Shown one piece after another: positions 23,317-35,200 of a stretch of 64,000 nucleotides of DNA. The first letter of the stretch is position 1, and the number at the start of each line of letters is the position of its first letter. A program made the translations under genes and the position numbers. The notes under the pieces were generated by a model. The model was not told the DNA's origin, did not search any database, and saw only the letters and a list, made by a program, of their open reading frames with translations. The stretch covers positions 3,286,001 to 3,350,000 of the forward strand of contig JABYQQ010000002.1 of NCBI GenBank assembly GCA_022605405.1, in the 5' to 3' direction. This DNA is from Earliella scabrosa. Lineage: Eukaryota; Basidiomycota; Agaricomycetes; Polyporales; Polyporaceae.

Positions 23317-23750
23317 ACCGTACAAGGAGATTGCCTGACGCAGTTGAATGCGTAACGCGGGGTCAAGAGACGAACAATTGGTCGGGTGTAGAGCGACTGG
23401 CCTTATTGGCACACGGAACGTTGTCACGGTTGTGGTCGGGCCTCGGGCTGGTGCAGCCGCGCGCGCAGTATCTTGGCGCTAATTGTCGATGCTTTGATCA
23501 ACAACGAACTTACACTCATCTGTCTGCGACCACAGCATGGGTTGAGTAAGAAACGAAGGTCTATCTCGGTCATCTTCGATGGAGTGGCCGCGGGTGTTAG
23601 ACTCCACTGTACACACTGGAGAAAGATCTGGTATCAAACAGACAACTAGACGCCTAGTGACACGCATGGATAGCAGGAGGACAGCTTGAGAAAACATGAT
23701 AAGGGATGACAATGAGAGGCATGCTTCGCGACAGTGAACAGACAACAGTG

Positions 23751-24523
23751 TCAATATGGGGAATTGAGATCCTAAGAGACGATAAGTCAGCTGATTGAGG
23801 CGCGACAGAGGAGAAGACTCACCACTTTGAGTGTACTGGAGTCATACCACCACAACAACTCCGCACTGTTCCCAAATTGATTCATGAGTTCGCCCAACAT
23901 CTCGACAGCCTTCTTAATCCCCGTCAGGACTTGAATCTCGGCATGGCGTCGCTTCGCGTCATAGTTGGTATACAACGCGAACATGCCGTCGTACTTGTCC
24001 GTGAACGGGTAGCAGAAGGTGAGTTCTATCCCGGATTTGGCCTCCAGATCTGCATGAACCACCTCTCGTACCCAGCCATCGAGGAAAGTACCAAGTTCCG
24101 GATCCGCTGCTTCCTCGTCTGTGAGCTCACCATATACGAGAAAGTCTCTTCCAAGCTGCTCGCAGAGGTACGGACGGCAGTCAATGGCCAGTTTGTAGTG
24201 CTTGGCGTACGCGTGGAGGAAGGACTCAGTGAATCCCCAGCCGAAGGCGACGCGAGGCGGTTTGTGAGTGTCGCTGGCAAGCCTGGACGACTCAAGAGCC
24301 TTGACAGGCCCAAACATCTTGTACAGTCTTTGCCATTTCTTGCCAGGAATAGGTTCATAAGATGAGATGTGAGGGGAATCGATGTGATCGTGCTCACCGC
24401 GGCCTGCGCCTTCTCCGCTCGTTCTGTGAACTTGACCCAGTCGCGGTCCTCGTGAAACTTAAAATTGAAGTTCTCGTCCAAGTCAAGCTCGAAAAGAAAC
24501 GCGTCATCAGGATGGCGAGGCAT
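23751..24523 (-). CDS. Uncharacterised protein D (left arm copy)
   Basis: A small three-exon gene of about 210 residues with two relatives at 40147-40926 and 41442-42214. Exon 1 begins MPRHPDDAFLFELDLDENFN and ends in EKAQAA. Exon 2 starts KWQRLYKMFGPVKALESSRL and includes GWGFTESFLHAYAKHYKLAI, RPYLCEQLGRDFLVYGELTD and LLWWYDSSTLKV. The last exon adds only DLNSPY before the stop. No signal peptide, membrane segment or catalytic motif is visible. The protein is rich in aromatic and acidic residues and looks like a compact cytosolic domain. It lies just upstream of FunK1-C in the same direction, in both arms; that linkage follows from the duplication and does not by itself show a functional link. 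Confidence 0.7.
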
Positions 24524-24851
24524 TGCTGCAGTGATGTGATGCTTGGCCTAGATTACTAGAAGAAAGCGGGAGCGCGGTTCATGAACATGGATGGAGTGGC
24601 CGTGGCTAGGGGGCCGCCCATGCAAACTTGCAGCGTGACGCAATGATCGGCGTCGGGCTCGGCCCGAACATCCGAGTCATTCCGAGTCTTCGTCAAAGCG
24701 GCGGACTATGTACTTAACTGTCCGACCCAACCAAACCGTGATCGCGCACAAGGATATGTGGAGACCACCAGAGTAAGTAGACTTCGATTGCACGTTATGC
24801 CGGATGGGATGATGAACCTCGCTTCCACAACCGTGAATACTTCAAGTTATG

Positions 24852-27179
24852 TCAGAACCCCTGCCACGTCAGGTTCCACTCTTCCTTCGTATGATCAACA
24901 TAAATATCGATTCCTTCTGGCTCTTGTTCTGGAGCGATGTGCGTATCCATCATGGGTACTTCATCGGGATCCAGGACGGGACACATAACCTGTCCGTTGG
25001 ACTGATCCTTGGCGTAGAGAAGCTCCTCCACGCGCTCGATAAGGTCAACGTCAGGCAATGGGCGACCTTCATCTGCCATGCACCGCAGGAAGCCCTGCAG
25101 GTCGTATACCGTGCCTGATGCATAACGGTTGCCGTTGTCATCGATGTGGTTTGGCATGTAGCGAAGCAGCCCGCAAGCGGCCGACTCCGGTTGCATGGGC
25201 ACCCACTCGAGCAGGAACGCCCAGCTCCCGGAAGACGGATGGTCGGATGCGACGTGCTGCAAGCGCAGCGGGACAGATACCACCGGACGACTATTCCAGC
25301 GGTCGTCCGGCGCCATGACTCCCGCTGAGACTAGGACGTTCGTGACCTTGGCGGCGACTTTGCGGGCCTCACCAGTACCCACTTGCTTACTTGGCCAGAG
25401 GAGCGTGGAGCCCAACTTCTTGTGCCGGTACGTGCTGTAGTATGTCCCGCCCCACATCAGGGAAAGCACGTCAACAATGGACCGCAGAATGTGCGTCGGG
25501 GTGAGGAACGGCATCGATACCCCGGTTGTGTGGTCTAGATGACGGAACACGAACGTGAAGGCAATGGGGAACTCCTGGGTCTTCGTTAGCGACAGGAGGA
25601 TAGGATGAACCAGCCCTTCGAGGGTGCGGAAGAGCCACGGCCGCTCCTTCAAGAGGAAGACGAGCCGGGTTTCGTCGATTCCATCGCAGCCTACGATGAT
25701 GAGCCGCCTGAGCGCAGGGGCAGCTGCGAGTATGACAGGGATGTCGTCCGCTTCGATGAAAAGGTTTTCCGAGAGGTCGAGCGTGTCGACCCGGGGAAAG
25801 GAGCACAAGATGTAGATGACCTGGGTTGGAGACATTGACCAGCCCGAGAGGTCAAGGAAGGTATCGACCAGGGGGGCGAGATACGCACACAGGGCTTGAT
25901 CGTGCCCATGAAGTGGCCATGGCATCTTCGCTCGTATGCTCTTCTCGATCATCCACCAGTGGACGCGAAAGTTGACAGGGTCACCGTGTTCTCTACTGCA
26001 GAATATGGGAGTTGCGTCTGATATCCCGTCCAGTAGGAAGAACAGCATGTAGTCGTCGAGACTTGGTTCTCGCACTATTGGCACCGCGACGCGTGCAAAG
26101 AAGAAACCGAATAGAGATGGCCGGCGTAGCAAGTCGCACAAGAGTGAGTGATGAGCAAGCAAGGCTTCCAGCGTTTCCGACTCTGTAGCTGGAACACGGA
26201 TCCGACGAAGTAACTCCTCGGCCTGCCTTTGTTCTTCGGTCTCGTCGATTTCATCGACAGGCAAAGCATCGCGTTCGCGAAGGTAGCGCTTCGCAACCTC
26301 GATGTATGGTGCCTCTTCCCGAGATGGGGTGGACCGTGTAACGTTTATTTCCACCCCACTGGCAGGATCGTGGCGCCGCCGTTCACGAAACGTCTCTCCG
26401 GGCCACACTTCGCGCAGCACCTCCACGGACACGATGGGGACGCCCGTTAGGTTACACAGAGCGGCAAAAATTGACTGGAGCCCTTCGACCCGGAACATGT
26501 CTGTGATGCACAAGTCAGTCAGACTGTCAGGACTCACGAAATCCGTGAGAACGCGCACAATCTTCGACCTCAGTTAGCGCCGTACCGGGCGGGAGTGCCA
26601 TATAATGACCAGCAGGAGCCGGGGCGATATCATGCAATGGGTGATACAAGGCGAGGAACTCGTATGCAGACTGCATGTGGTCATTGTTGTTTTGTCCGAT
26701 GAAGCAATATCGGGGATCGGCCAAGTTCGTAACGTCAATGACAGTGATTCCGTCATCATTCCAGACTAGCATTCCGTGCAAATCAGCGACAACTGGATTG
26801 GTGGATAGATGCACAACGCACTGCCAGAGTCCCAACATCCCCTATTGGCATCGAGGATATGCACATGCGAGACAACACCGGTCCACTTTTCTTCGGTGAG
26901 GGTCGAGAACCATGCATGGGCCATCAGCGAAGCGGTGTATGGACATGGGACCTCCGGGAATGGTTGATTGGGATGGTACTGATCATTGAGTGCGCTGATC
27001 TCGCTGCGGACCACCGCGGCATTCAACTTGTGTCGAAGCAGCGCGAGGAATCGGTGTACCGATCGGAGGGGTTCGGCTCCCCAACACCATTGGGCGTGGA
27101 GCGCGGCGATACACCTATAGGTCCATGTCCTGTACCACCGCACACGCGTGATTAGAAAGGCTTGGTGTCGTTGACCCAT
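24852..27179 (-). CDS. Uncharacterised MGQRHQ-family protein with LRR-like segment (copy 2)
   Basis: Paralog of the gene at 6393-8542, on the opposite strand. Exon 1 opens MGQRHQAFLITRVRWYRTWT and ends at ILDANRGCWDSG. An intron near 26767-26826 joins to IWNDDGITVIDVTNLADPRY. A second intron near 26500-26540 joins to HMFRVEGLQSIFAALCNLTG. The long last exon includes LDLSGWSMSPTQVIYILCSF, VDTLDLSENLFIEADDIPVI, FPIAFTFVFRHLDHTTGVSM and GSWAFLLEWVPM. The exon plan matches copy 1, and both have the LRR-like DLS repeat. All joins keep an open frame, so this copy also looks intact. Function is unknown. Confidence 0.75.
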
Positions 27180-27795
27180 GGCGATGAGTTCGGTAGGCGT
27201 TCAAGTGCTGTAGCGTTGTTGGTTGGAGGTGGTAGGATGAAGCGGCTGGGTATCGGACGGAAATCATGAAGCATCGTGCATCTTTATAATATATGCTTCG
27301 ATATCCGCACCTGATAGGCATGGCTGTTGGAACCACGGGCCGTGAAAGGTTGAGCCGTACGGACAATTATCCTTGAGGCAGGCTCCCGTGCACCTTGAGG
27401 CTAGGATTGCGGTGCGATGGAATAGATTGATAGGCACCGGCCGAGGAAGTCACGAAAGCGTGAGAAGGAGTCTGGAAATTAGGACCGGGAAGTGAGGTGA
27501 GCGCTATAACAGTGTACCATCAACCGTGTTGTTCAGGACGGTGCGTACCTGGGGAAATCGCAAGGTGTTCAGTATTCCTACTACGCATAGTCAGCTGATT
27601 GTAGAAATACAGGCAAGACTTACCACAAGAGATGATTTGAAGGTTACAGAGATGCACAACCCACATACGTCATAGGCAATTGCACAATTGCTGCTCATGC
27701 GATGAGTAAGCGAAGTGCACATGCACACAGACAGTCCAAGAACAAACACCTGTCCCACACCTTTGCAAGTTGGCTAAACTGGACTCAGGACCACC
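27180..27795. other. Divergent intergenic region, no gene seen
   Basis: About 615 bp between the start of the MGQRHQ copy 2 gene and the start of the GST gene, which point away from each other. It probably contains both promoters. No long ORF or structured repeat was seen. Confidence 0.5.
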
Positions 27796-28731
27796 ATGAG
27801 CCTGCCCGACGAGAAGATCTTCCCGCACGCGACGGGCAACGCTGCAGAGACAGTCAAAAGTCATCAAGAGCCGCAAGACTTAGTGTTCTACTCGGGATGG
27901 GTAAGAGTGACGCGCATACAGTCTGCCAACGCCCGAGCTCACTGGACCGTCGCCGTCAGTTCTGCCCATACGTGCAACGTGCATGGATTACGCTTGAGGA
28001 GAGGGGTATCCCATACCAATACAAGGAGGTAAACCCTTACAAGAAAGAGAAACATTTCCTTGGTACGCTGCATGTCCTCGTCCGCCTCGTCCCCATCGTC
28101 CAACAGCATCCACAGACATCAATCCCAAGGGACTTGTCCCAGCAATCGAGTACAAGGGCAAGGCCCTGTACGAGTCGCTGATCTTGTGCGAGTTCTTCGA
28201 AGACGCATTCCCCAACTACGAACCGCACATCCTCCCAGCCGACCCCTACGACCGTGCATACGTTCGCCTCTGGACAGACCACGTCTCCAAGCAGATCGTG
28301 CCTGGATTCATGCGCCTCGTCCAAGCCCAGGATTCCGAGAAGCAGAAGACATACCTCGAGGAATATTACAAGGCTCTACGCACGCTCTCCGAGAAGGTCA
28401 AGGGACCGTACTTCCTGGGGGAGCAGTTCACGCTCGTTGACGTCGCGTTGGCCCCTTGGGTTGTGCGCGACTACATCTTGAAGGAGAACCGGGGCTACTT
28501 GAGGGAGGCCGTTGGCGATGCGTGGAAGGCGTACGCGGAGAAGCTCGAGACGCGCGAGAGCGTAGTGAAAACGCAAAGCGTACGTTGCCAGTGATTAACG
28601 ACCTTCCGAGACATTGACGCGGACATCTTGTTCAGGACAAGGAACACTACGCAGAAATCTACGCCAGATACTTGCGCGACGAAGCACAGAGCGAGGCGGC
28701 GAAGGCGATCAGAGCTGGTCGGCCTTTCTGA
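27796..28731 (+). CDS. Glutathione S-transferase, omega class
   Basis: Thioredoxin-fold transferase with a catalytic cysteine, acting in glutathione-dependent reduction and detoxification. Four exons can be joined: MSLPDEKIFPHATGNAAETV to LVFYSGW, then FCPYVQRAWITLEERGIPYQ, then DINPKGLVPAIEYKGKALYE, and a last exon DKEHYAEIYARYLRDEAQSE ending AGRPF. The Cys in the FCPYVQR motif is the omega-class active-site cysteine; ordinary GSTs have Tyr or Ser here. GLVPAIEY is the cis-proline loop that binds glutathione, and ALYESLILCEFFEDAF follows as in the family. The C-terminal helical domain contains GEQFTLVDVALAPWV, with the N-capping box typical of GSTs. The start ATG sits in CCACCATGA, a strong initiation context. 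Intact. Confidence 0.9.
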
Positions 28732-29238
28732 AGACATATGTTGAGAGTCATCAGTGAGAAGAAAGCAGAGCAGCATAGAAACAATAATGCACATTACGGT
28801 TATCCTCGGAGCCTCTCGATATGCACATGCATCACTCTGTGACTTGAGTCCAAGTTGGAAAGCAGTAAGTACTTCGTAGAAGCACGTTGACTTAAGCTGA
28901 AGAACACAGAGGGCTCATGTTCGTCATGCGTGGTGTAATACATTGCTGTGAAGCAGGGACTAATCTACCAAAGCAAACAACGACGGATGTGCTGCTGAGC
29001 GGGGGGGATGAAGGGTAGTAGTAGCGAATAAATGCGTGTGGGCGACGTAATCGTAATGTACGGTCAATAAAGCGTGGGGTACTTTTTGTGTGGTCATGAT
29101 CTATGCTGCTGCGAACGTGTGAGTGTGGTCGACGATAGGTGGGGTGGGGGGGAAGAACATCTGGGTCGATGATGATGCGAAAGGCGTGGAAGGAGAGGGA
29201 GGGATGGCCGGTCGATGGAAGGAGCGAAGAGTGGGAAC
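28732..29238. other. Convergent 3' intergenic region
   Basis: About 500 bp between the 3' ends of the GST gene and the HSP70 gene. It presumably holds both 3' UTRs and polyadenylation sites. No ORF of note and no repeat. Confidence 0.5.
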
Positions 29239-31713
29239 TTAATCCTTCTTCTCCTCCTTGGGCTCTGAGCTTGACGACTCAGAGGCCGCACCCTCAGCGT
29301 TGCGCTTCTCGTACACCTTCTGGAAGAGACCTAGTGATGCCTGCTGAGTCTCGTTGATCTTCTCCCGGATCTTGTCGGCGTCAACCGAGGCGTCACCAGT
29401 CTGGCCCTTGACGGCGAGCTCACGAAGCTCGTTGACGAGGGTCTGGACCTTCTCCTTCTCGGCGGCGTCGATCTGCTCCTTGAACTCGTTCATGGCTAGG
29501 ACGACGTGTCAGCTTTTCTGTTCGATACTGGGCAGAAACTAGAGACGTACCCTTCTCGGTATCAGCGCAGACAGAGTCGGCCTTGTTGGCCTCCTCGATG
29601 AGGGCCTTGCGCTGCTTGTCGGTCTCCGCATACTGCTCAGCCTCGGACACCATGCGCTCGATGTCCTTGTCGCTGAGACCAGACGACGACGCGATAGTCA
29701 TCGACTGGTCCTTGCCGGTCGCCTTGTCCTTAGCAGTGACGTGGACGATACCATCTGTAGATCGGTCCTGTCAGACATGTGGCAGTCCACGAGCAGCAAT
29801 GAAAACTTACCAGCGTCGATGTCGAAGGTGATGTCGATCTGGGGGACGCCCTTCGGTGCCGGAGGAATACCGACAAGGTTGAAGTTGCCCAGGAGCTTGT
29901 TATCCCTGACGAGCTCACGCTCACCCTGGTAGATCTTGACCTCGATAGCGGTCTGACCGTCCGCGGCGGTGGAGAAGGTCTGGGTCTTCTTCGTCGGGAT
30001 GGTCGTGTTACGCGAGATGAGCTTGGTCATGATACCGCCGAGGGTCTCGATACCGAGCGAAAGAGGCGTGACATCAAGAAGGAGGATGTCGGTGACATTG
30101 CCGGCGAGGACACCACCCTGGATGGCGGCACCGATGGCGACGGCCTCGTCGGGGTTGACACCCTTACTGGGCTCACGGCCGAAGATCGACTTGACGGTCT
30201 CGACGACACGGGGCATACGCGTCATACCGCCCACAAGGATGACCTCATTGACTTCGCTCGCCTTGACGCCAGCATCCGCAAGCGCCTTCTTGCAGGGGTC
30301 AACTGTGCGCTGGATGAGGGGAGAAGTCAAGCTCTCGAACTGCGAGCGCATGATCTTGAGGTTGATGTGCTTAGGACCGCTCGCGTCTGCCGTGATGAAG
30401 GGCAGGTTGATCTCAGTCTGGGAGGTAGACGAGAGCTCGATTTTGGCCTTCTCCGCAGCCTCACGGATACGCTGGATAGCGACGGGATCCTCGTTGAGGC
30501 TGAGACCGGACTCCTTCTTGAACTCCTTGAGGATGTGCTCGACCAGGACGATGTCGAAGTCCTCACCACCAAGGTGAGTGTCACCGTTGGTCGACTTGAC
30601 CTCGAACACCCCCTTCTGCATCTCCAAGATAGAGATATCGAAGGTACCACCACCGAGATCGTAGACGGCAATGACAGAGTTGTCGGCGCGGTCGAGACCG
30701 TAGGCGAGAGCAGCGGCTGTGGGCTCGTTGATCACCCGAAGCACGTCGAGTCCGGCGATGGTACCCGCGTCCTTCGTTGCTTGCCGTTGTGCGTCGTTGA
30801 AGTATGCGGGGACAGTCACGACAGCATGGCTGCAGGATGTCAGCGACCATTCGAGGGCGAAAGTTAAAACACAAACTCACTTGACTTTCTTACCGAGATA
30901 CTGCTCCGCAGTTTCCCGCATCTTCGTCAATACCATTGACGACAGCTCCTCCGCAGACTGACAAGGCGTGAGCAACGAGCAAACAGGGTAGCGTCATGAA
31001 CACACTCACGAAGGTCTGCTTTTTGTCACCGTTGGTAACCTCCACCGCTGGCCGACCATCCGACTTGGGAACAATCTTGAACGGCCTATGCGTATCGCAG
31101 TCAGCATGGTGCGCGACACCTACGCCACGTCATCACGTCGGCACATCAAAGGTAACACGCAAACAAGGGGACAGGGGGAGAGAGGAGCATCGAAAGGTGA
31201 TGATTCAGCGACATAGAAGAATACTCACCAGTGTGTTGCGTCCGCCTTGACCTCCGCGTCACCAAACTGACGACCAATAAGTCGCTTGAACGCGAACACG
31301 GTGTTGGCGGAGTTGACGACGGCCTGCCGCTTCGCAGGGAGACCGACCAACCGCTCGCCATGCTTCGTGAACGCGACGACTGATGGTGTTGTCCGCGCAC
31401 CCTCCGCGTTCTCAATCACCTTCGCCGTCTTGCCCTCCATGACGGCGACGCAAGAATTTGTTGTTCCAAGGTCGATACCGACAACGGGACCTACGTGCGT
31501 ATGTCAGTTCGCCTTGCACTAGGACAGACTCGCGTGCCAGCGGACAACTCACCGTTGACCTTGGAGTTCATATTCCTGGCAATCATCGACCGCGGGAGAC
31601 CCTGCGCAACGAATCAGCTTCCTCGCGAATGCCCGAGCACTACAGGAGCTCCGTACCGCATAGTTGCCAGAGCGGGAGGCAGCAAGACGAAGGGAACGAG
31701 CAGCAGTAAACAT
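29239..31713 (-). CDS. SSC1: Mitochondrial HSP70 (mortalin/Ssc1)
   Basis: Matrix chaperone and motor of the TIM23 import machinery. The presequence starts [20 protein letters not shown], rich in Arg and Ser. The ATPase domain has [55 protein letters not shown] and [19 protein letters not shown]. The substrate domain includes [20 protein letters not shown] and [20 protein letters not shown]. The tail ends [12 protein letters not shown], without EEVD, as expected for the mitochondrial form. About six introns are required (for example near 31440-31490, 31000-31230 and 30870-30960), and the coding frame stays open across all. [20 protein letters not shown] marks the conserved phosphate-binding part. 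It is clearly a functional single-copy housekeeping gene. Confidence 0.95.
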
Positions 31714-32283
31714 GGTGGATGGGGAAGAGGAAGGGATGAAGCCAGCGAATCCGGCATCCAAATTTTTGTAATGTAAGTGCGTAAGCTTACATAAGTGCTT
31801 ACCCGGTTACCTGGAATATTCCGGAACGAAAATGCCACGATGCCGGCGCTTCTTTCACGGTTTCGTCCGACAGACCCGATGCCTTTGCGATGCCTGAATT
31901 TACTTGAGACTTCATTTTGGTGGGTTGCAAGTCACACAGCACACCAGGTTTGTTCCAGACAGAGAAAGGGATATTATCGTGCAATACTGTGCTATGTAAT
32001 AAGTACACACTAATGCAGACACCAGCGCGAACACGCGTGGAATATGAGACACCAAGACTCGAGATGCAGATGAGGACAACAGGGAGGAATCGCGTCACAG
32101 GATCAACAGCCAGTCAGATGGACATGAGGATGGGGTGAGGAAGAACACAAACGGTGAGGGTAAGGGTGAGAGTGAAGACGTGGGGGTAGGAGGGATGGAG
32201 GACGGAAGCGGAAAAATATATGCACAATGCAGGACCGGGAGGGGACGGAAAGCAGGGGAAGCAAAACAAACGTCCGTCAGTGT
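31714..32283. other. Region upstream of HSP70 and downstream of eIF4G
   Basis: About 570 bp between the HSP70 start and the eIF4G stop (both genes on the minus strand). It holds the HSP70 promoter with a heat-shock element and, near 31771-31800, an inverted repeat around GTAAGTGCGTAAGCTTAC. No gene seen. Confidence 0.5.
31814..31826 (-). promoter_or_regulatory. Heat-shock element upstream of mitochondrial HSP70
   Basis: The sequence GAATATTCCGGAA is three alternating 5-bp units, nGAAn, nTTCn, nGAAn, a perfect minimal binding site for heat-shock factor. It lies about 100 bp upstream of the HSP70 start at 31713. Its orientation is partly palindromic, so strand is nominal. Binding by Hsf1 is inferred from the consensus. 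Confidence 0.7.
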
Positions 32284-35200
32284 CTACTGCGTAAGAAGAT
32301 CTACCAGCTTGTCGCTGTCCATCGACTTGCTCGCAAGCCGTGTCCGCCGCTCCTCGTCCTCGTGCAGGTGCGCGCCCTTGATCATAGTCGCGAACAGGTT
32401 CATGGCCTTCGGCGCGTCGATCACAATGTCGTCGATGATCTCCGCCGTCGGTGTGAAGCCCTCCTCGAGCGACGCCGGCGAGCACAGGTTCTTCGACACC
32501 GCGCGGTCGAGCAGATCCGCGACGAGCTGCGCGTCCGCCTCCTTCGACTCGATCGCCTTCGTGACGAGCTTGTCGACGAGCAGGTGCCGGAATTCGGACG
32601 GGAGCTTCGTGAAGTACACCTCGGCCTCCTCGAGGTCGCGGATGCTGAAGAACTCCTTCGAGTCCTCCTCGATCCGCGTCTTCGCCTCGGCCTCGGACAT
32701 CGACGCACCGCCAGATGTCGACTCCGCACCCTCGTCGTCCGAGTTGACTGCGGACGCGGTAGGTGTGTTCGACTTGGTCTCCAGCGGGACCGAGCGCGGT
32801 AGCAGCTGCAGCTTCTTCCGTTGCGGCGGGGCAGTAACCTCGGGGGCACCACCAGAACCGAGGTCGATGCTGCTCTTGCGACTCGGAGGCCGGCTCGACT
32901 TGCCAGACGACACCTCTGCCGTGATCTCGGGGTTGCCGCTCAGCATCGAGAACATGTTCGTCGAGTTGGCGCGGATGGTCGACTCGCGGCTCTTCGTCTT
33001 CTCGCCCTTCGTGAACACAGAGCTGGGGCCGAACGTCATGGGCGTCGCCTTGTTGATCTTGCCGAACTGCGACAGGTCGCCCGCCTTGGGAGCGGGGCGG
33101 GACGCGGCACCACCGGCCACAGCCCACCCGTCGGGGCCAACCTGGCCATCGCCGCGATCGCCGCCACGTCTTGAGCCACCACGCGACATGCTCAGGTTGC
33201 GGTTGAAGGACTCCTTCTCCTGGGCGGCCTTCTCCTTCGCGGCCTGTTGATAGCGGATGAGACTAACGTGGGCCATGCAAGTTTGCTACACATACCTGTT
33301 CGTGGAGTTGAGCGATCGTCGTAGGCGCGGCCATCTGGTTCCGGGGAATCCACTTGCGCTCGCGCAATTCGATGACATCCTGCAAGTCCGTTCGTCAGTA
33401 AAACCACTATCGGAGATGAGGTAAACAGGGACAAACCTGCAGCATGAACTGCATACGCGAGTTGACGTTGGGGCTCTTCGTCAGCTCCTTCATGCGGGAG
33501 AAGTAGACGTCCATGTGCGCGCGGGCCTTGGGAGTGTCCAGGATCTGGCCGACGGTCGTCAAGAGCTTGCACAAACTCTCGATTTCCTCCTCCTCCGGGT
33601 TCTCGACGTTGCCAAGGAGCTTCTTCACACACTCGTGCATGATACGCTCCGTAAGCATCTGCAGCTTGAACAGCTCGCCGATGAACTTGATGAGACCGAG
33701 ACCCTGACGCTTCGCCTTCTGCGCGGCGTAGTACTCTTCCGAGTACAAGGCGCTCTCGCCGTCCTTGCTAGCCTCGGCGGCCGCCTTCGCAGCCTGGTCC
33801 TCGGTTGCCTTCGTCGCAGCAGCCGCGGCAGCGGCCTCCTTCGCGACCCATCCGCGCTCGAAATCCTCCTGACAGCGGTTGAGAAGGTACTTGCGGAAGA
33901 GCTGGCCACCCGCGATCGGCTTGCCCTCGGCGTTCTTGATGCCGTCGTCGCGCACATTCGGGCTGATCTGCTCCATCATCTTCCGGCACAGGCGAGCGTA
34001 CATCTCCGACCACGTTGCCTCGTCCGTCGCCTTCTCGAACACGAGCCGGATGACCTGGATGAGCGTCCTGCCGTCCTTCTCCTTCTCCGACTTGTTCGCC
34101 CACTCGATGATCTGGTCCGAGATCGAGTCGAACCGCTCCATCGTGAGCTTGTTGAGCAGAGCGCGGACCTTGCGGTCCACAACCTCGGGAGAGTCCTGTT
34201 CCACCACGTTCTTCTTGGTAAGGCTCGCAGGCGTCCAGCGGTTCGCGGACACTTCGAGCGGCACAACAGGCTCCAAGTTCGTCTGTGCGAGATTCGACGA
34301 GGGGCCGAAGGAGCTGCCCTGACCTGACGGCCCGGCACCGGGACGCTCCTTGTCCCGCTTCCCACCGCGCTGACTCCGTGTCCGGCCGCTGCTGGAGTGT
34401 CCGGGACCGCCTTGACTCGACGAGCGGACCATGGGAGACGGCCGGCCGAACGGCATGCCCGCCGGACCGCCGGACATTGACGTGGAACGGTTGGACGCGG
34501 CGAACCGCTCCTCGCTGGACATCTTCTGTGTCGGCGTCGAGAACTGGCCCATCGTGAACGGGTTGACCGTCGGCTGCTTGAATCCAGAGATACCAAGTCC
34601 GACGGAGGCCTGTCGGGTAGGCATCGAGGACGAGGACGTGCGGCGACCGTGCGAGCCGCCGCGGGTCAAAGCGAAGCTCTGGTCGACAGGCTCGAGTCCG
34701 ATGGCATCGAGAGGCGGGAGCGAGTCAGGCTTCTCCTTGCAAACCTGCATGAATTGTAACAGGAAGTCACGGTCATAACTAAGGATGGGGTCAGTAACAC
34801 AAAGCTAGACACATGTAAGATAATGACATACCGGAACTTGCCCTGCTTCGCGTTCGTGTTGAGTTCAGGCTTGGGACTCTGAATGCCCTCAGGATACTGG
34901 ATGCTGCCAATGTCCTCGATGATGCGGGCGGTGGCAAGAGCCGACGGAAGGGGAGCGGGAATGGCCGGGTTCTTCGTCGACGAGAGGTCAAGGCGTCCTG
35001 GACGACGCTTGCCACCCTCGGACGGCGTGAGGGTCGTGTCGATACGGAGAGGCGCCTTGTCGGGTACCTTGTCCTTGGCCTCCTCCTTCGTCGCCTCATC
35101 CGTGGCCTCCGCAGCCTGTTCAGGCTCCTGGACTTCACCCTCTTCAGGCTCGGCTTTCGCCTCCTCAGCGGCCGCCTTAGCCTTCTCCTCCGCCTCGCGA

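Larger units (their letters stand above)
14600..24540 (-). repeat. Left arm of the inverted segmental duplication (B, C, D)
   Basis: Reading the minus strand gives D, C, B in that order. The right arm (about 41430-49480) gives the same order on the plus strand. The similarity covers genes and the spaces between them, including the C-B spacer with its ACTACTAGTAGTACTT sequence near 18620. Homology fades just past the B stop codon (near 14600) and just upstream of the D start (near 24540). This arm carries three insertions missing from the other arm (15384-15740, 17685-18252 and 18975-20871). Confidence 0.9.

Noticed and set aside
32135..33250. A 371-codon plus-strand ORF over the eIF4G C-terminal exon
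   Set aside because: It is antisense to a confident MA3-domain exon and is Ser/Arg-rich low complexity, as expected of a shadow.
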